Shown: positions 36,805 through 49,564, numbered from the stretch's first letter. The stretch: 64,000 nucleotides of DNA from Hirundichthys speculiger (GCA_018398805.1 JAGFBZ010001158.1:481001-545000), one strand, 5' to 3'. Made by a program: numbers and translations. The notes: generated from the letters alone by a model not told the origin.

Positions 36805-37680
36805 CTCCCGTCCATCGCCGTGTCTCCCTTGTTTCTTTGTCCACGTGAAAAGCTGTATAAGCGTTTGGAAGGTGCAGCATTGCATTTCAAGCCTCCCCAT
36901 GGAAATATAACGGTTATCGAGCTGCAATGAAGACAGATTCAGCAACTATGCAGCTTATTTTTCAGAGTCGCATTGTGATGAAAAATGTTCATAATACAAG
37001 AGACGCTTCCCAAATGAAAATTTTCTGGGAAGGATGGCCTACAAGTGAGGGGGGGGGGGGGGGGTTTTGTCAAGTCTAGTGATGCCTGGATTGCTTTTCA
37101 CTTTGAGGGAAAGCGAGTAACCGTCAGTCAGTCATTTATCATGACCTTGCTTTGTGATAAACCCATAAAGGATCCAGTTCGGACCCCTGGGTCCAACCCA
37201 GCGCCAGCTGCTGTTTATTACAGCCACTCTGCTCAATGAGTACGGCAAACCAACAGGGAAATAAAACGCCACTCGCTGGCTTGCCATAATTGAGAGCGGC
37301 CCCAGAGGAAGTATCATCTGGACCACAGTGGGACCCAGAGATCCAGGTCTGACTCCAGGGTCCCACCAGTTGAAGGTGGAACCCTGGTCTGGCGGTGTCC
37401 CGCCAACTTCTGGGAATTAGTTGAGTAAATTAGCGTAGCGGGCCAAAATGTCACTCGCTGACTAATAAAGGTGGTCCCACCGCGTCACATTTCAGAAGCG
37501 TAAAATCTATTTTAGTGCTCAGCTGCGGCAAAGTTGCATCAATTTACACACGACAGATGGAGCTGGCAGGAAGTCGGACACATGGAGAGTTTAGGGCGAT
37601 TTTTCAGAATAAAACACCATCCAGTGGGCTCCGACATTACAGAAACCCATGAAGAGTTAATGCACCGTTGCAGGTAAACA
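36805..37680. other. intron sequence, nothing recognised
   Basis: A G run of about 16 at 37049-37064. 37525-37570 is a segment shared with 26262-26330. No exon. Confidence 0.4.
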
Positions 37681-37681
37681 A

Positions 37682-37850
37682 TTTTAGAGGGTTTTTTTTT
37701 GGCTCTATTGGCTTTTATTGGACAGGAAACCAGAGAAGAGAGAGTAGGAAAGACATGTAACGAAGGGTTGCAGGGTGGGACTCGAACCTGCAACTGGACC
37801 TTCTGCATAAGGGCCACCGGCTCTAACCAGCGAACAATCCAGCAGCCTGC
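37682..37850 (-). mobile_element. tRNA-derived SINE, copy 1
   Basis: On the minus strand a tRNA-like head carries the B-box-like gcaggttcgagtcccacc after tggttagagccggtgg. It is followed by tctctcttctctggtttcct and a tail tccaataaaagccaatagag. The head-plus-tail layout is that of a fish tRNA SINE, not a working tRNA gene. A second copy is at 44556-44700. Confidence 0.75.
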
Positions 37851-38925
37851 AGAAGTGATTTAAACCGCAGACAAGGCAAGGTTCATCTCAGAAGACAAAA
37901 GCGACATTTCACTTGACACCACTCATCTATTTTATGAGGATAATAGCAGAAAGAATGACACGTGAAGAGGAATGACATCAGTTTTTGGAGTGTAAGGTGA
38001 GTATCTCCTTATAATTATGTCTTTAAAGGATCGCTCAGTCTTTAATTTCTCAGACCCGACCAGGTCGGCAGCGCTCAGAGGCGCCCTGCTTCTGAAACAC
38101 TCCCGGTGGGACCCAGGGATGAGTCGGACATGCCCGTCCCTGTGGACTCGTATCACAAGTAACCCCTGGATTTAAGTAACCCGACCACCTGGCGCTGTTG
38201 GCATCGCTAGTGGGTCCATCTGACGCTCACTGTCAGGAGACATCCCATCTCCCCCTCTTCTCACAGCAGATACTTTCCTGACAGACGACGGCGCCGTCAG
38301 ACCATGTCATCGTAGACACAACTCGGCAACAAACTCCAACAGACAAGCGTGACTCTTCTTGACTGAGAGCTACTTGTCCATCCGGGTCTGCTGAGATCTG
38401 CTTCTGACCAATCAATACCAGCCGCGCCAGGTGTGGACTCAGGAGAACGTACTTCCGATGACCAGAGGACGGATTTCGGGATGACATCACAGCTCAGCTA
38501 GTCGAGTTAAGAGGTTTGGTGAAGGGGGTAAAAAAAAAAAAAAAAAGTCGAGTTTACACAAGTCTCCACCGGATGCATCCTTGATAAAACGGGGAGCGGG
38601 AGAACTCATCCGGGTATTTCAGCCGTACTTGGTGTAACGGCCACAGCCTCTGGTGTGCCTTTAAAGCAGCGCCTGTCGCACCTCTCCGTTGTGCCAGAAT
38701 CCCGCAGCACAATGGAGCAGCAAAAAGACTGAGAGCTCTTTATGTGTTTTTTACTTTTTCTTCTGGATGCACGTTTTTCCAGTGATGAGTCATGAATGAC
38801 ACGCTTTGACGGCTGGATGCTGTAAGACTCTTTTTTTTCGGTGTGCTAATAAATACGATATTGACGATAATGCGGCTCCTACTTTTTCAACTCCACTTAC
38901 ACAACCCTAACAGTCCAAGAAGAGT
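37851..38925. other. intron sequence, nothing recognised
   Basis: Poly-A at 38530-38546. No exon or element end supported. Confidence 0.4.
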
Positions 38926-40107
38926 TACAGAGAGGATGGAAGATAGAGAGAGGATGGAGGACAGAGAGAGGATGGAGGACAAAGAGAGGATGGATGGAGG
39001 ACAGACAGAGAGGAAGGATGGAGGAGATGGAGGACAAGAGAGGATGGATGGAGGAGAGAGTGGAGGATGGAGGTGGAGGACAGAGAGGATGGATGGAGGA
39101 GACAAAGAGAGAGATGGAGGACAGAGAGAGAGAGAGGATGGAGGCAGAGAGAGGATGGAGGACAGAGAGAGGATGGATGGAGGAGAGAGGAGGATGGAGG
39201 AGAGAGAGAGGATGGATGGAGATGGAGGAGAGAGGAGGATGGAGGACGACAAGAGAGAGAGATGGAGGATGGAGGACAGAGAGGAGGAGGATGGAGGAAG
39301 AGAGGATGGAGGAAAAGAGGATGGAGGACAGAGAGAAGGATGGAGGACAGTGAGAGAGATTGGAGGACAAGAGAGGATGAAGGATAGAGAGAGAATGGAA
39401 GACAAAGAGAGGATGGAGGACAGAGAGAGAGATGGAGGAAGAGAGAGGATGGAGGATGGAGGACAGAGAGAAGGATGGAGGACAGAGAGAGGATGAGAGA
39501 GATGGAGGACAGAGAGATGGAGGAGAGAGTGGAGGACAGAGAGTGGAGGACAAAGAGAGGATGGAGGAGGAGAGAGAGAGGAGAGGAAGAGAGAGGATGG
39601 AGGACAGAGAGAGGATGGAGGACAGAGAGAGATAGAGAGGATGAGGACAGAGATGGAGGACAGAGAGACAGAGAGAGGAGGACAAGAGAGGAGGAGGACA
39701 CAGAGATGGAGACAGAGATGGAGGACAGATGATGGAGGATGATGGAGGACAGAGAGGATGGAGGACAACACCAAGAAGGTTACAGAGAGGATGGGAGGAC
39801 AAAGAGAGGAGGATGGAGGATGGGAGACAGAGAGATGGAGGACAGAGAGGACAGAGAGAGGATGGAGGACAGAGAGGATGGAGGACAGAGACAGAGAGAG
39901 ATGGAGGAGGATGGAGGACAGAGAGAGGATGGAGGACAGAGAGATGGATGGAGAGAGAGACAAGAGAGGATGGAGGACAGAGACAGAGACAGAGATGGAT
40001 GATGACAGAGAGAGGAGAGAGAGGACAGACAGAGAGGATGATGGAGGACAGAGAGGATGGAGGACAGAGATGATGGAGGACAGAGAGGATGGAGGACAGA
40101 GAGGATG
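38926..40107 (+). repeat. 1.2-kb purine-rich minisatellite, second array
   Basis: Same unit and orientation as 31150-33895 but more irregular (gaggagagag, gatggatggag variants). The left edge follows ccaagaagagttacagagag. A near copy of that edge, ccaagaaggttacagagagg, recurs inside the array at about 39771-39790, suggesting that a block with its edge was duplicated. Long frames across it on both strands are artefacts. Confidence 0.93.
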
Positions 40108-41412
40108 CTAACACTCCATGAAGTGTTACATTGGACTTTTTATTGAGTCGGTACTTTGGTTGCGACCGATGACACAGGTCTGCCAGTTGAGACACGGACG
40201 GTCTGTAAAACAATCGCTGGAGTCCGTCTCTACTCTTTACAATGAGCTGGACCGTAGAGGCAGGATTTAAATATGTCCCTTCACCAAAATACACCTACAA
40301 ATCAGAGAATCATTATGACTCAGTTTGATTTGTGTTTAACTGCTTCCAGTAGCGCTTTTCCAAATCAGGTTGCAGTGGCTCATAAAATAATTATTTTTAT
40401 TATCGACCATCATGGCAGGAACTGTCTGGCTGCTCTTTTATAAAACACCTGAGGACACAGCCTGACTGATTAGCTGCCTCCCCTACTGTGACACATCCAG
40501 ATCTCTGATTAAACATATCAGGAAACAATACCAGTGGTGCCAATTTATCAACGAAAATAGAGAAAATCTCCACGTGAAGGCTTTAACAGTCTAATAAGCA
40601 CAGTTTCAGGTCAGATATTGTCCCCACCAACAATCCTCAACTCAACGCAAACCTCTGTAATGAGCCTCCACCATTTTAATGACTTACAGGTTCCTTTTGG
40701 CTAAAGTTTTAAAGGGACATCAGAGGGGAAGCAGCCCTAATCGACTGGATTTATGAGAGCGGGGTTATGACGGCGCCGGCGGCTCCAGGGGCCGAGTGTC
40801 AGCGATAAAGGATGCAGTCGGTTTCTGGCACGAGAAGAGAGCGATGCTTCAGAGGCCTTCAGAGCAAAAGGCCGGCACGACTGACAGGCCGGTCAATAAC
40901 CACGGCCACGCCGCTCCCCTCACCGCGTAATGAGACTAATTAAACACGCCATCAAAAACACAGAGACGCTACTGGACCCGGCGGATGAAACAGAGCCATA
41001 CGTGTTCCCGCTCGTGTACCCACACCGGGGCTGTTCGCTCGGCCTCGTCTACGAGTGTTTGTGCATTATGCAAAACAAACAATCTGTCGCACATTCTGTT
41101 TGATTTGGAGCAGTAATCAGCATCAGATGGATGACCACGAAAACAGCGCTGCATGAAGCCAACGCGCACTCACGGGTGACTCATTTCAGGGTCATCAGCG
41201 GCCACTCGAGCCACTTATCTCGTTTTTATCCTGCTGAACGCGTGACGCTGGAAAAAAAAGGAGCCGATTTAACGCAGAGACAGAAAAGCTGCAGCGGTGC
41301 TTTAAGAGCTGAGCATCAGCTGCTTCTAGGCAGCAGTTTAAGATTTTAAACTTTATCCGTGGATGTGATAGAAAACTATCAAGAACAAAAAAAACAAAAA
41401 AACAAAACAAAA
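40108..41412. other. intron sequence; GC-rich stretch at 40770-41220
   Basis: 40770-41220 is less repetitive than its surroundings and contains taatgagactaattaaaca. It could be a conserved non-coding element, but nothing in the sequence alone proves it. No exon was found. Confidence 0.3.
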
Positions 41413-41414
41413 TA

Positions 41415-42080
41415 CAGTGATCCCTTATTTTTCGCGGTTAATGGAGACCGGCGCTCCCCATGAAAATTAAAATTTACAAACAGGAGCCGAAGCCCCCCGA
41501 GCCTTAATAATGTGTTTAAAATATGTTTAAAAACCGCAAACAGTAGCGAGACACTGCAGTGATACAAGACAAAGGCTCAACTGTGGTCTTTCTGTTACCT
41601 TCACAGCCTCTGGTCTCTGAACCGTAGTAAACAAACTGCTGGTATTCTGCTATTTTTGGCTCGTAATTAGCGGCTAACACGCTAACAACAACAAAAGAAA
41701 CAGTCCGGTTTTCTCTGCATGGAACGAGCACTTTATTCTGGCACTGCAGGAACTTGTAACATCACACAGGTTGTATTGTTGGGCTCCTGTCGGTTAACAG
41801 AGAATGTAAATCTATACACGCTGGGCTGCTGTTTATGCTCACTACCACTTTTCATCTAACCCTGTTTTTGTTCTGCCGTCCCACGACACACAAACTACAT
41901 TACCCATAAGGCCTGCTGGCCAGGCTGGCTCACAACATTTCTTCGCTGTGAGAGAACGCGCACAACATCCTGTGATGTTTCCGCGATTTTTTCTTTTCTT
42001 TTTATTATATTATATATTTCAGAAAAATCCGAATAACTAAAACCACGGAACTTAAAGCGCGAATTGACAAGTTATCACTG
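41415..42080. mobile_element. Tc1/mariner-type non-autonomous element
   Basis: 666 bp from cagtgatcccttatttttcg to ...caagttatcactg, with TA at 41413-41414 and 42081-42082. Inner subterminal parts are also inverted (cgcggtta / aaccacgg, gcgcgaatt). No transposase is seen. Confidence 0.8.
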
Positions 42081-42082
42081 TA

Positions 42083-43168
42083 TTTTAAAACCTTTTTTTT
42101 TTTAGTGTACCAGGCTGTCAGTATGTTTACTTCTGCTGTAAAGTTGGACACTTTATCGAGGAGTTTGATGGAAACTGACTCACTCTTGGAGACAGTGAGA
42201 CCCCTGGTGGTCATTCAAGGAACTGCACCTTTTTGGTCTTTAGGCTCCAATAAATGGCACGATTTCTACAGTCACATAAGATCATAACTCGCTCATAATG
42301 AACGATCTGAAGTTTGCTCAGTCTTGGGCACGATGTCCAGAATGTCATATTATTATATCGTACAATCAGAAATGTATATCAGGTAATCTTTGGTTGCAAA
42401 ACCAGTGTGATGCCCGTCATCAAACCGTTCACATTTTAGGATGTGGGACAGCCGATTTGGACCAAAGATATCCCCACGACTCTGTCACCACATCGATCTT
42501 TCACCTACGACAGCCCAAAATCGTGCAGGGCAGAGGATCCCTCATACACTGGCATCGTCGCAGCGCTACGGTAGCCCAAAACAGACAAAAGCAGTGATTA
42601 AAGAGAAATAATCCCTTTCAACCACAAAAAATCAATTGTAAATGTCTAATTGTTGATTATGTGACTTCTCAGCTCTAATTATGGTATTTTCTTATTAACA
42701 GTTTGAATTAGCAGCTGTACGTTGAACAACTAACCGAGTTCAGACACCTGGATGTAGCGAAGAATGAGAAGGAGCTCAGTAAAAGGTATTAAATGCATTT
42801 GTTTAGGCCTGTCTGTAGGTGTAGCAGGAGGAAGATGTTTCAAGGTCTGGTGGTGCTGAAAGGGCTTTAGACACACGTCCTGTTTGAAGTTATAGCGCAG
42901 AATAAAGGTGGGAAAAATGTTTCTGTGTAACACTGCAGGGACGTCGGCCTTTTGCTTTCTGGATCCAAAATGTAATTTATTCATCATTTATTGTATTTTA
43001 CCACTGTTTATACCAAATCCATTTATATTTGTGATTCGAACTGAAGAAATTCCCTGGACGAGGGCTTCAATTACCGCACTAACAGCAAATATATTAGAGC
43101 ACCTGAGAAAATCCAAAACTCACAGCTGCGAGAGCCGTATAAATATACGACAGCAGGGCTGTTTTTAA
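42083..43168. other. intron sequence, nothing recognised
   Basis: No exon or element boundary supported. Confidence 0.4.
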
Positions 43169-43176
43169 TCTGAAAG

Positions 43177-44469
43177 TAGGAGTGCACGATAATTATCGAC
43201 CCGATAACTATCGGGCCGATAATAGGAAATTATGACGTCATCCTGATAAGTCCGATATCACGACCAATAGCCCCGATAACAACATATATTTTTGTCAACA
43301 CAGCAGTGCCTTCGCTCCCTCTAAGCCTTGAATGACCGGCAGTGATTGTTATGTTCAAGTGACGTCGGCATAATCAGAAAAACGATATCTCAGTAAGGAA
43401 AATCAATAATACCCCCTCATGCCAGAAAACAACTTTTTAACTCGGTCATCATTTTGATAGTTGCTGACTTTAATTAATATTCGCAGTATTTTCCCACATG
43501 TTACACAAAAAAAAAAAAAAAGAAAACGCTGAAAGAATGACTAGCAAACGAGAGAACGGAGAAATTTACATTACACCTTGAATGCAGCATTGCCGCACAG
43601 TGCGCTGATTAAAAAAAAAAAAAAAAAAAAAAAATATGGCGGATTGTATGGAACTTCGTTAAAGTTTCAGAAGAAGATAGTTCGCTGGTTATTTGTGACA
43701 AATGCTCCAAGGGAAGGAGGGAAAAATAGCACAAGCTTTATTACGTCAAACCCGATCAGCCACCTGAAACATAACCATCGCTTCCATGGAGTTTTGAAAT
43801 CACGCTAACGTGAGCTAACATGAGCTAATGTGAGCAAACCGGGAGCAAGTCTCCCCTCCTCTCCCCTCTCTGCTCCTCGCCATCATGTCTCTCATCTAAA
43901 ACTTCCATGAGATAACGACCCCCCCCCCCCGAAAAAAAAAAAACAAAAAAAACTACCAAACCTCATTTACTTTAAAGGCATTCATTTGAATGGAACCACA
44001 AGCCAAAATCCTTTAAACATCATCTTTTGTTACTATGGAGTGCACTGTTTCAGTTTATTTACACAGTCTAACTTGTGTCAGTGCATTATAAACTGTGCGT
44101 TATTTTTTATTGTCATTGAGGAATGCACTTTTTCAGTTTCTAATTCTGATGCATGTATTTCCATCAGTTCAAGGAGCCTTTAAATTTTTTTTTTATATCA
44201 GTCAGTAATGCACCTTATTTAAGTTAATGTGAATAGGTTTGTTTGATAGCTTTACAAAAATGTTTGCGAGGCCTGCTGATAGTTTTTCATTGTAAAAAAT
44301 AAATATCAGTTCATTTAAAGAGTTAAAACTGCTTTTAGTTTTGTTCATAGTATTGATGTAATGATCTTAGGTAGATGTGTGTGTTATCGGTTATCGGTAT
44401 CGGCCTTTAGGAGCTGAAAGTTATCGGTTATCAGTATTGGTTTTAAAAAACAGTTATCATGCATCCCTA
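43177..44469 (+). mobile_element. hAT element with BED-finger remnant
   Basis: 1,293 bp from taggagtgcacgataattat to ...gttatcatgcatcccta, with 8-bp flanks tctgaaag (43169-43176) / cctgaaag (44470-44477). The ends are full of ccgataac motifs. It is the inverted relative of 35535-36612. A 24-base A run lies at about 43611-43634. Confidence 0.88.
43635..43805 (+). pseudogene. hAT transposase BED-finger remnant
   Basis: Readable in pieces: VWNFVKVSEEDSSLVICDKC (first half of a BED finger with its CxxC), then in another frame TSFITSNPISHLKHNH (second half with HxxxxH). A frame change lies between them around 43705. The rest of the transposase is absent. Confidence 0.7.
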
Positions 44470-44555
44470 CCTGAAAGTAATTTCAAATAAACCTGACTTG
44501 CTGAATCCTGAACTGAGCAGGAAGAAACAAATCTTTATAAGTGGATTTTGCATCA

Positions 44556-44700
44556 AGAAGCAATTTTTTTTGGCTCTAGTTGCTTTTATTGACAGTGTAG
44601 TGACATGGAGAGAGAGGGAGACATGCAGCACAGGGTTGCAGACTGGGAGTTGAACCTGCGACCGCTGCTGGAGGGCTGCACGTGGGCTGCTTTAAACTAG
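44556..44700 (-). mobile_element. tRNA-derived SINE, copy 2
   Basis: The minus strand reads gcaggttcaactcccagtct (B-box-like), then catgtctccctctctctcc and tgtcaataaaagcaactaga, matching copy 1 at 37682-37850. The tRNA-like head is only partly kept. Confidence 0.75.
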
Positions 44701-45431
44701 TCAGCTTCCCAGTGGCTCCTCGTGAAGCGTTTCTGGGCACCACAGTGACCCCCTTAAACAAAATCCAAACCTGGCTCGTCGCCCAGAGAACTCTGAGCAG
44801 AAGCTCAACAAAAACCCAACGACAGCAGCACGTTCCTGCAGAGCTGGAGGACCGTGGCGGGTCGGCAGAGCGCTGGGTTTAAAGTGAACGTAAACACCCT
44901 CCGTCAAAGCCTCCAGCCTCGTCCCGTCAATACAATGAGTCAAACGTTGTCCTCGCGCATCTCTGCTGCCTCCGTGTGGACACAGATAAAGACCTCACAC
45001 AGGTCTGTCCTCCTAACGCTTTCACGTAAAGACAAAAGGGCGATTCAGAGAAATAACGACTGACTGAACTGCTTTTTCTTTTTTGTGAAACAGCTCTCAG
45101 TATCAGGCAAACACATCCCTCAGATAACATCATGCCATTATTTATTCAGCAAAAATCAAGCCAAATAGAAGAAAAATCATGCGGTCTACAAAAAAATACA
45201 AGACATTTTTACAGCATTCAAGGTGTGAACTAACACAGTGCCAAGAAGGTGAGACATAAGCAGTGGCCTTAGAGGAGCAAATGTTCAGTCTGGAAAATGT
45301 TATAAAACCACTTTCAAACAATATGGATTTAAAACAATTTACAAATTCTACAGTGAGAATAATGGAAAGCATTCAAGATAGCTGCCAGTCTTCCCAGGAG
45401 TAGACGAATTACTGAAATAATAATAATAGTA
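44701..45431. other. intron sequence, nothing recognised
   Basis: No exon or element boundary supported. Confidence 0.4.
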
Positions 45432-45439
45432 ATTATAAT

Positions 45440-46575
45440 TAGGGCTGGGCAAGTAACGCGTTATTATCGCGTTAACTCATTAATTTATTAACGGTGACAT
45501 TTATTTTATCGCACGTTAACGCATGTTGCTCACATGCTTTTGTTTTGAAAAGTCTGTTTCTGGCTGCTGCGGAACCGGAAGAGAATTGGCAGGTAAACAG
45601 GAAAAGCTAAAACAGACATGGAGAACGGTAAAAATCTGTGAACTTTACAGTTCAGGTAGCAACTCAGGTAGCAATATTAACAATTCTGTTTGAAAAAAAG
45701 AAAATTCTGGACTGCAACAAAACTTTCGCGTCATTCCTCCATGTTCCATCAGATCTGCTCCATGTGTTCACTGTCCTGCTGTTCTCTAGCTGGTTACTGC
45801 AGTGCGGCTCCATCTAGTGGCACAGATGTGTAATGACAACAGAAAGTCCAGTCCTCCATTATAAAACAAATTCAGTTCCTGTTTTTTAATTTTGTATTTT
45901 TGATCCAAGTCTCAAAACTGAAATATAAAAAAAAGGCATTTATTTTTTATTTTTTGTGTTAAATTAAAAAACGAAAAACATAATAAAATGTCACTTTTAT
46001 TTTTTAAAACAGTTTTAATTGACAATTAAAAATGGAAAGAATGATTGATACATGGATTGGTAAAGTTACTGAACTTTAACATGGACATTTTCATTTTAAA
46101 GTTCTCCCAGATGGAGGATTCAACAGAAACAAGGTTATTTGTAACAACCGACAAGTTGAACTCCCCGTTAAAAGTTTCTGCTGTTACCTCAGAAATTACC
46201 TGTTTTAATGTTCTGATTGTGCTGAGCCACAATCATTTTGTTGAATTTTGTTTGTAAACTTTTTTTTAATTTTTTATAAAAACAGGATGACATTAATGCC
46301 CTGGCAGTGGCAATAAGCTTTATTTTATTTTACATTGTTTAAGATGAGATTTACACTAAATATGTGTTACTGACAAGTGCTGATGTTAAAAGTGTTTGAG
46401 CAACAAATGTTATGACACTTTAGTTCATATGGCAGCAGAACATTTAAATAACAGTGCATTTTACACTACTTTTGAATTCATTATTTGATTTTGTGTATAT
46501 GATGCGATTAATCATGATTAATCAGGGAAATAATGTGATTAATCGCGATTTAAAATTTTAATCGTTGCCCAGCTA
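45440..46575. mobile_element. hAT-like non-autonomous element, 1.1 kb
   Basis: Ends tagggctgggcaagtaacgc and ...aatcgttgcccagcta are inverted, with subterminal gcgttaac / gattaatc arrays. Flanks are attataat / taattata, so an 8-bp duplication is likely but cannot be placed exactly in the AT-rich site. No coding frame is recognised. Confidence 0.7.
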
Positions 46576-46924
46576 TAATTATAATAAATAAAAAGGGACT
46601 GCATCTCAGGCTTCTCCGGCCTCACTTGGCACGTTAAATGTTTAAGTCCATGACAGAAAAATTACACATCATAAAGGACACATTTCATCCTGGTCACTTC
46701 CTGTTTGAACTGTCGCCGTCAGGTGGACAGAACAGATCAATCAGGATAAAGACAAACAGATTAAAAAAACAGCTTCTCTCCAACAACAACAACCCCACTC
46801 AGTGCAGCTGCGACAAACAAATGGTCAAATGTTACTGTGCATGGTTGTGTGTGTTTGCTTTCATCCTGTTTACTGTTTTTAATCCGATTTATTCTGAGTA
46901 TTTTCTGCTCAGCGATGTTGCATG

Positions 46925-47600
46925 ATGACGCGGACCGGACGGCCTTTTAATTTCAGCGACAGTAAAGGTCTTCTCCTCTACTGGACTCTAATTAAGTGTG
47001 GTTTGTTTGGAAAGGTTGTCAGGAGAAATGACGAGACAGAAGCACGACCGGGAATTTCAAAACTTCGCCTGAACAAACCACAAGACCTCCGGAACGACGG
47101 GCAGAAGAGACGGAGGTGGAGCTGCTGGACACTGTGTCATCAGAAACGTGTGACACCTGCTGTCAAGCACGGCGGTGGCGGGGTGATGATCTGGGGTCGC
47201 TGTGGAGAATTCTAGAGATAAATGTGAGGCCACCTGCCTGACAGCTGACAGCTAAATGAGGTCACATGACAGGACAGTGATCCGGAGCAACAAACAAATC
47301 AACATCAGGTGAACGAATCAAGGTTTGGGAACGGTCGGGTCAAATTCCAAACCTCAACTTGATTGAAATACTTTGATGGGACCTCGAGAGAGCTGAGGAT
47401 GAGCAAATGTCCACAAAGCTCAGTGAACTGAAGCCGCTTTGTAAAGAACGATGGACCGAAATTCCTCCACAAGCAGGTGAGCGACTAAGAAAGTCACACA
47501 AGGAAACGACGACTTTCACCTACTGCTGCTAAATCTAGAAGCCACAAGATTCACGTTGGTTTCTAAAGCTTGTACCCGCTACGATGAAGACTTTTACACA
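46925..47600 (+). pseudogene. decayed Tc1-like transposon
   Basis: One frame ends TPAVKHGGGGVMIWG, matching the (V)KHGGG.VMVWG motif of Tc1 transposases. Further on come decayed matches to the C-terminal part (ccaaacctcaacttgattga, gggacctcgagagagctgag, attcctccacaagcagg). Frame breaks are frequent and no inverted ends were placed. Confidence 0.65.
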
Positions 47601-47622
47601 CGAAGAACACCAATGTTTGCTC

Positions 47623-48054
47623 TAGGGCTGTAGCGGAATACACTAATGTTGCAATACGATGCGATTCGATACGATATATATCGATATTCATCTTACAACT
47701 GATTTACATGACTTTCTGAAAGATTTTAAAGGGACAAAGTGATTTTGGTGACATCTTGTGAGTGTTCCAATGACTTTGTTTGAATTAATTGAACTGAAAG
47801 CATCAATTACACATTATATGGCTGACAGGCAGCTTGCAAATGCTGGACAAAATTAATAAAAGATTTGTTGAGAAAAATAGTTTCATTTATTTAAACAGTG
47901 CAAATTGTTGCTTGCAAGCTTTTAAAGGTGGGACACGGGGGTTTTGAAAGAAGCTTAGAATATCGATACCCGCGGCTGAAAAATCGATACTCTCTGGGGG
48001 AAAAAAAAATATCGATATATATCGCAGAATCGATAAAATAAACATCGCTCCCTA
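47623..48054 (+). mobile_element. hAT MITE (TAGGGCTG family), copy 2
   Basis: 432 bp from tagggctgtagcggaataca to ...acatcgctcccta, very similar to 17682-18103 throughout. No convincing 8-bp duplication is seen at this copy. Confidence 0.83.
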
Positions 48055-49243
48055 GAAAGAAGCAGGAACGAGAGGGAATCCGTCGGGTGTAACTCTGAAA
48101 TCACGCCATGCGTGACGTGACGGACATGAGCTCGGATAATTATGGGCGCATCAGTCTTCCTCAGCGGTTCGGCGGCTCAGAGGAAGCCCTCCGCGTGTGA
48201 CGTCCTGAACGCTGGAGCAGGAAGTCAGAGAAGAGACAGATTTAGAGACAAACAGGGATTCAGGTACTTTATAGTTCAAGGTCCATCAATCTTTACAAAA
48301 ATAACACCTTCAATCCTGGATGAGAAGCTAAGATTGGCTACACAAACACACCAGCCATGACAATGAATGACTGTAACACACACGCACACACACACACACA
48401 CAGGTGTGCAGCTGCAGTGGGAGATGGTTTGTAAAGAGACACAGCGGCGGTAGGAGATGGGGAACCCACTTCCCCTCAGCGTCTGTCCGTCCACAGTCAC
48501 CATCCTTTAAAAGAAACAAAAGATGGTCTTTTCCCTCCATTTGCATTTCATTCTCCTCTCGATGGGCTCCATTACGGCTCAGAGTGGCTCCATTTCTTGC
48601 TCAGACTCCTGAACAGGGCGTCCATTAACAGAGCTGCCGTGTCTCTCGTCTCGCCCAGTGTCTTTAGGGCCTCATTTTGGCTCAGGCTGCCGTGTCCATC
48701 ACTCTGCCATTAAGGGCTTTCAAATCCCGCCTGTGTCCAACTGGGGATCAGTTTCTTAAAATGGGGTTCCTCATCAGGGGCTGCAAAGAGGGAGGATTGT
48801 GCTGAGCTGTGACTCTCCTTCTCCCACCTCCTCCTCCATCCTTCTCCCACTTCGCTGCAACATGTACGCTCAACGTCCGGCTGCTTGACTCAAGTCAGCC
48901 GTCACACAGATTCACATGCCATGCAGAGGCCATTCAGTGTCAAATGCTCTGATTTTATACTTGTATGACGTATTTGATCAACTCTCATATCTGAAATAAG
49001 ACTAATAAGAGCAACAACTGCTGGTTGTGGAGTTGTTTGAATTGAGTTGTTTAGGAGAAAAAAACAGAGAAAAACTTGTTCTCGAAATTGTTTAGTTTTA
49101 TTGAATCTACATTTGGGATAAAACAAAACAAAAATAAAAAAAAAACCTCTGAGGCTCCTGCATTTGCTTCAATGTCATTTGCAAAAGCATGAGATCGTAT
49201 TTCCAACTGGCATTATAAACCACAGAGATAACTGCATGCACGA
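48055..49243. other. intron sequence with a CA microsatellite
   Basis: (CA)n at 48376-48402. 48590-48850 is relatively unique but holds no recognised exon. Confidence 0.4.
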
Positions 49244-49284
49244 GTGTGTGAGTGTGTGTGTGTGTGTGTGGTGTGTGTGTGTGT
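49244..49284 (-). repeat. CA repeat just downstream of a gria4 splice donor
   Basis: TG dinucleotides on the plus strand, hence CA in the gria4 transcript, starting about 26 bases into the intron that follows the 49420-49310 exon. Intronic CA repeats are known binding sites for the splicing factor hnRNP L. An effect here is inference. Confidence 0.85.
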
Positions 49285-49309
49285 TAGCCAGCACATGCCA
49301 GTCTCTCAC

Positions 49310-49420
49310 CATGATGGTTGTGACGATGACGGTGCGGTTTTCCATTCCGGACGTGTCGTTCGGGAGCAGCGGAGAGTCCTGGATCAGCACCAGTTTGTCC
49401 GCATCGTTCCAGTAGCCGAT
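49310..49420 (-). CDS. gria4: gria4 exon, linker into ligand-binding S1
   Basis: Internal exon of 111 bases (37 codons, phase 0 at both ends). It runs from [15 protein letters not shown] through [17 protein letters not shown], with an AG acceptor at 49422-49421 and a gtgaga donor from 49309. It codes the link between the amino-terminal domain and the S1 half of the ligand-binding domain. NDT and NRT are potential N-glycosylation sites. The [14 protein letters not shown] start agrees with GluA4. In the transcript a CA repeat begins about 26 bases after the donor (see the repeat at 49244-49284). No frame damage is seen. Confidence 0.95.
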
Positions 49421-49564
49421 CTGCAGGGAAAACGGAGCGTGAGGTTCTGCTGCGATGTGAGCGTGAACTCAAAAAGGCTTAAACAGCTCGGTTCTTCAGG
49501 CAGTTTCATCTCCTCTTCCTGGGTTAGATGTGAGACATCGTTGAGTCTGCACCGATGCTAATTA

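Noticed and set aside
37700..37850. tRNA-like sequence on the minus strand
   Set aside because: The B-box and part of the A-box are present but the acceptor stem does not pair, and a SINE tail follows. It is a SINE head, not a tRNA gene.
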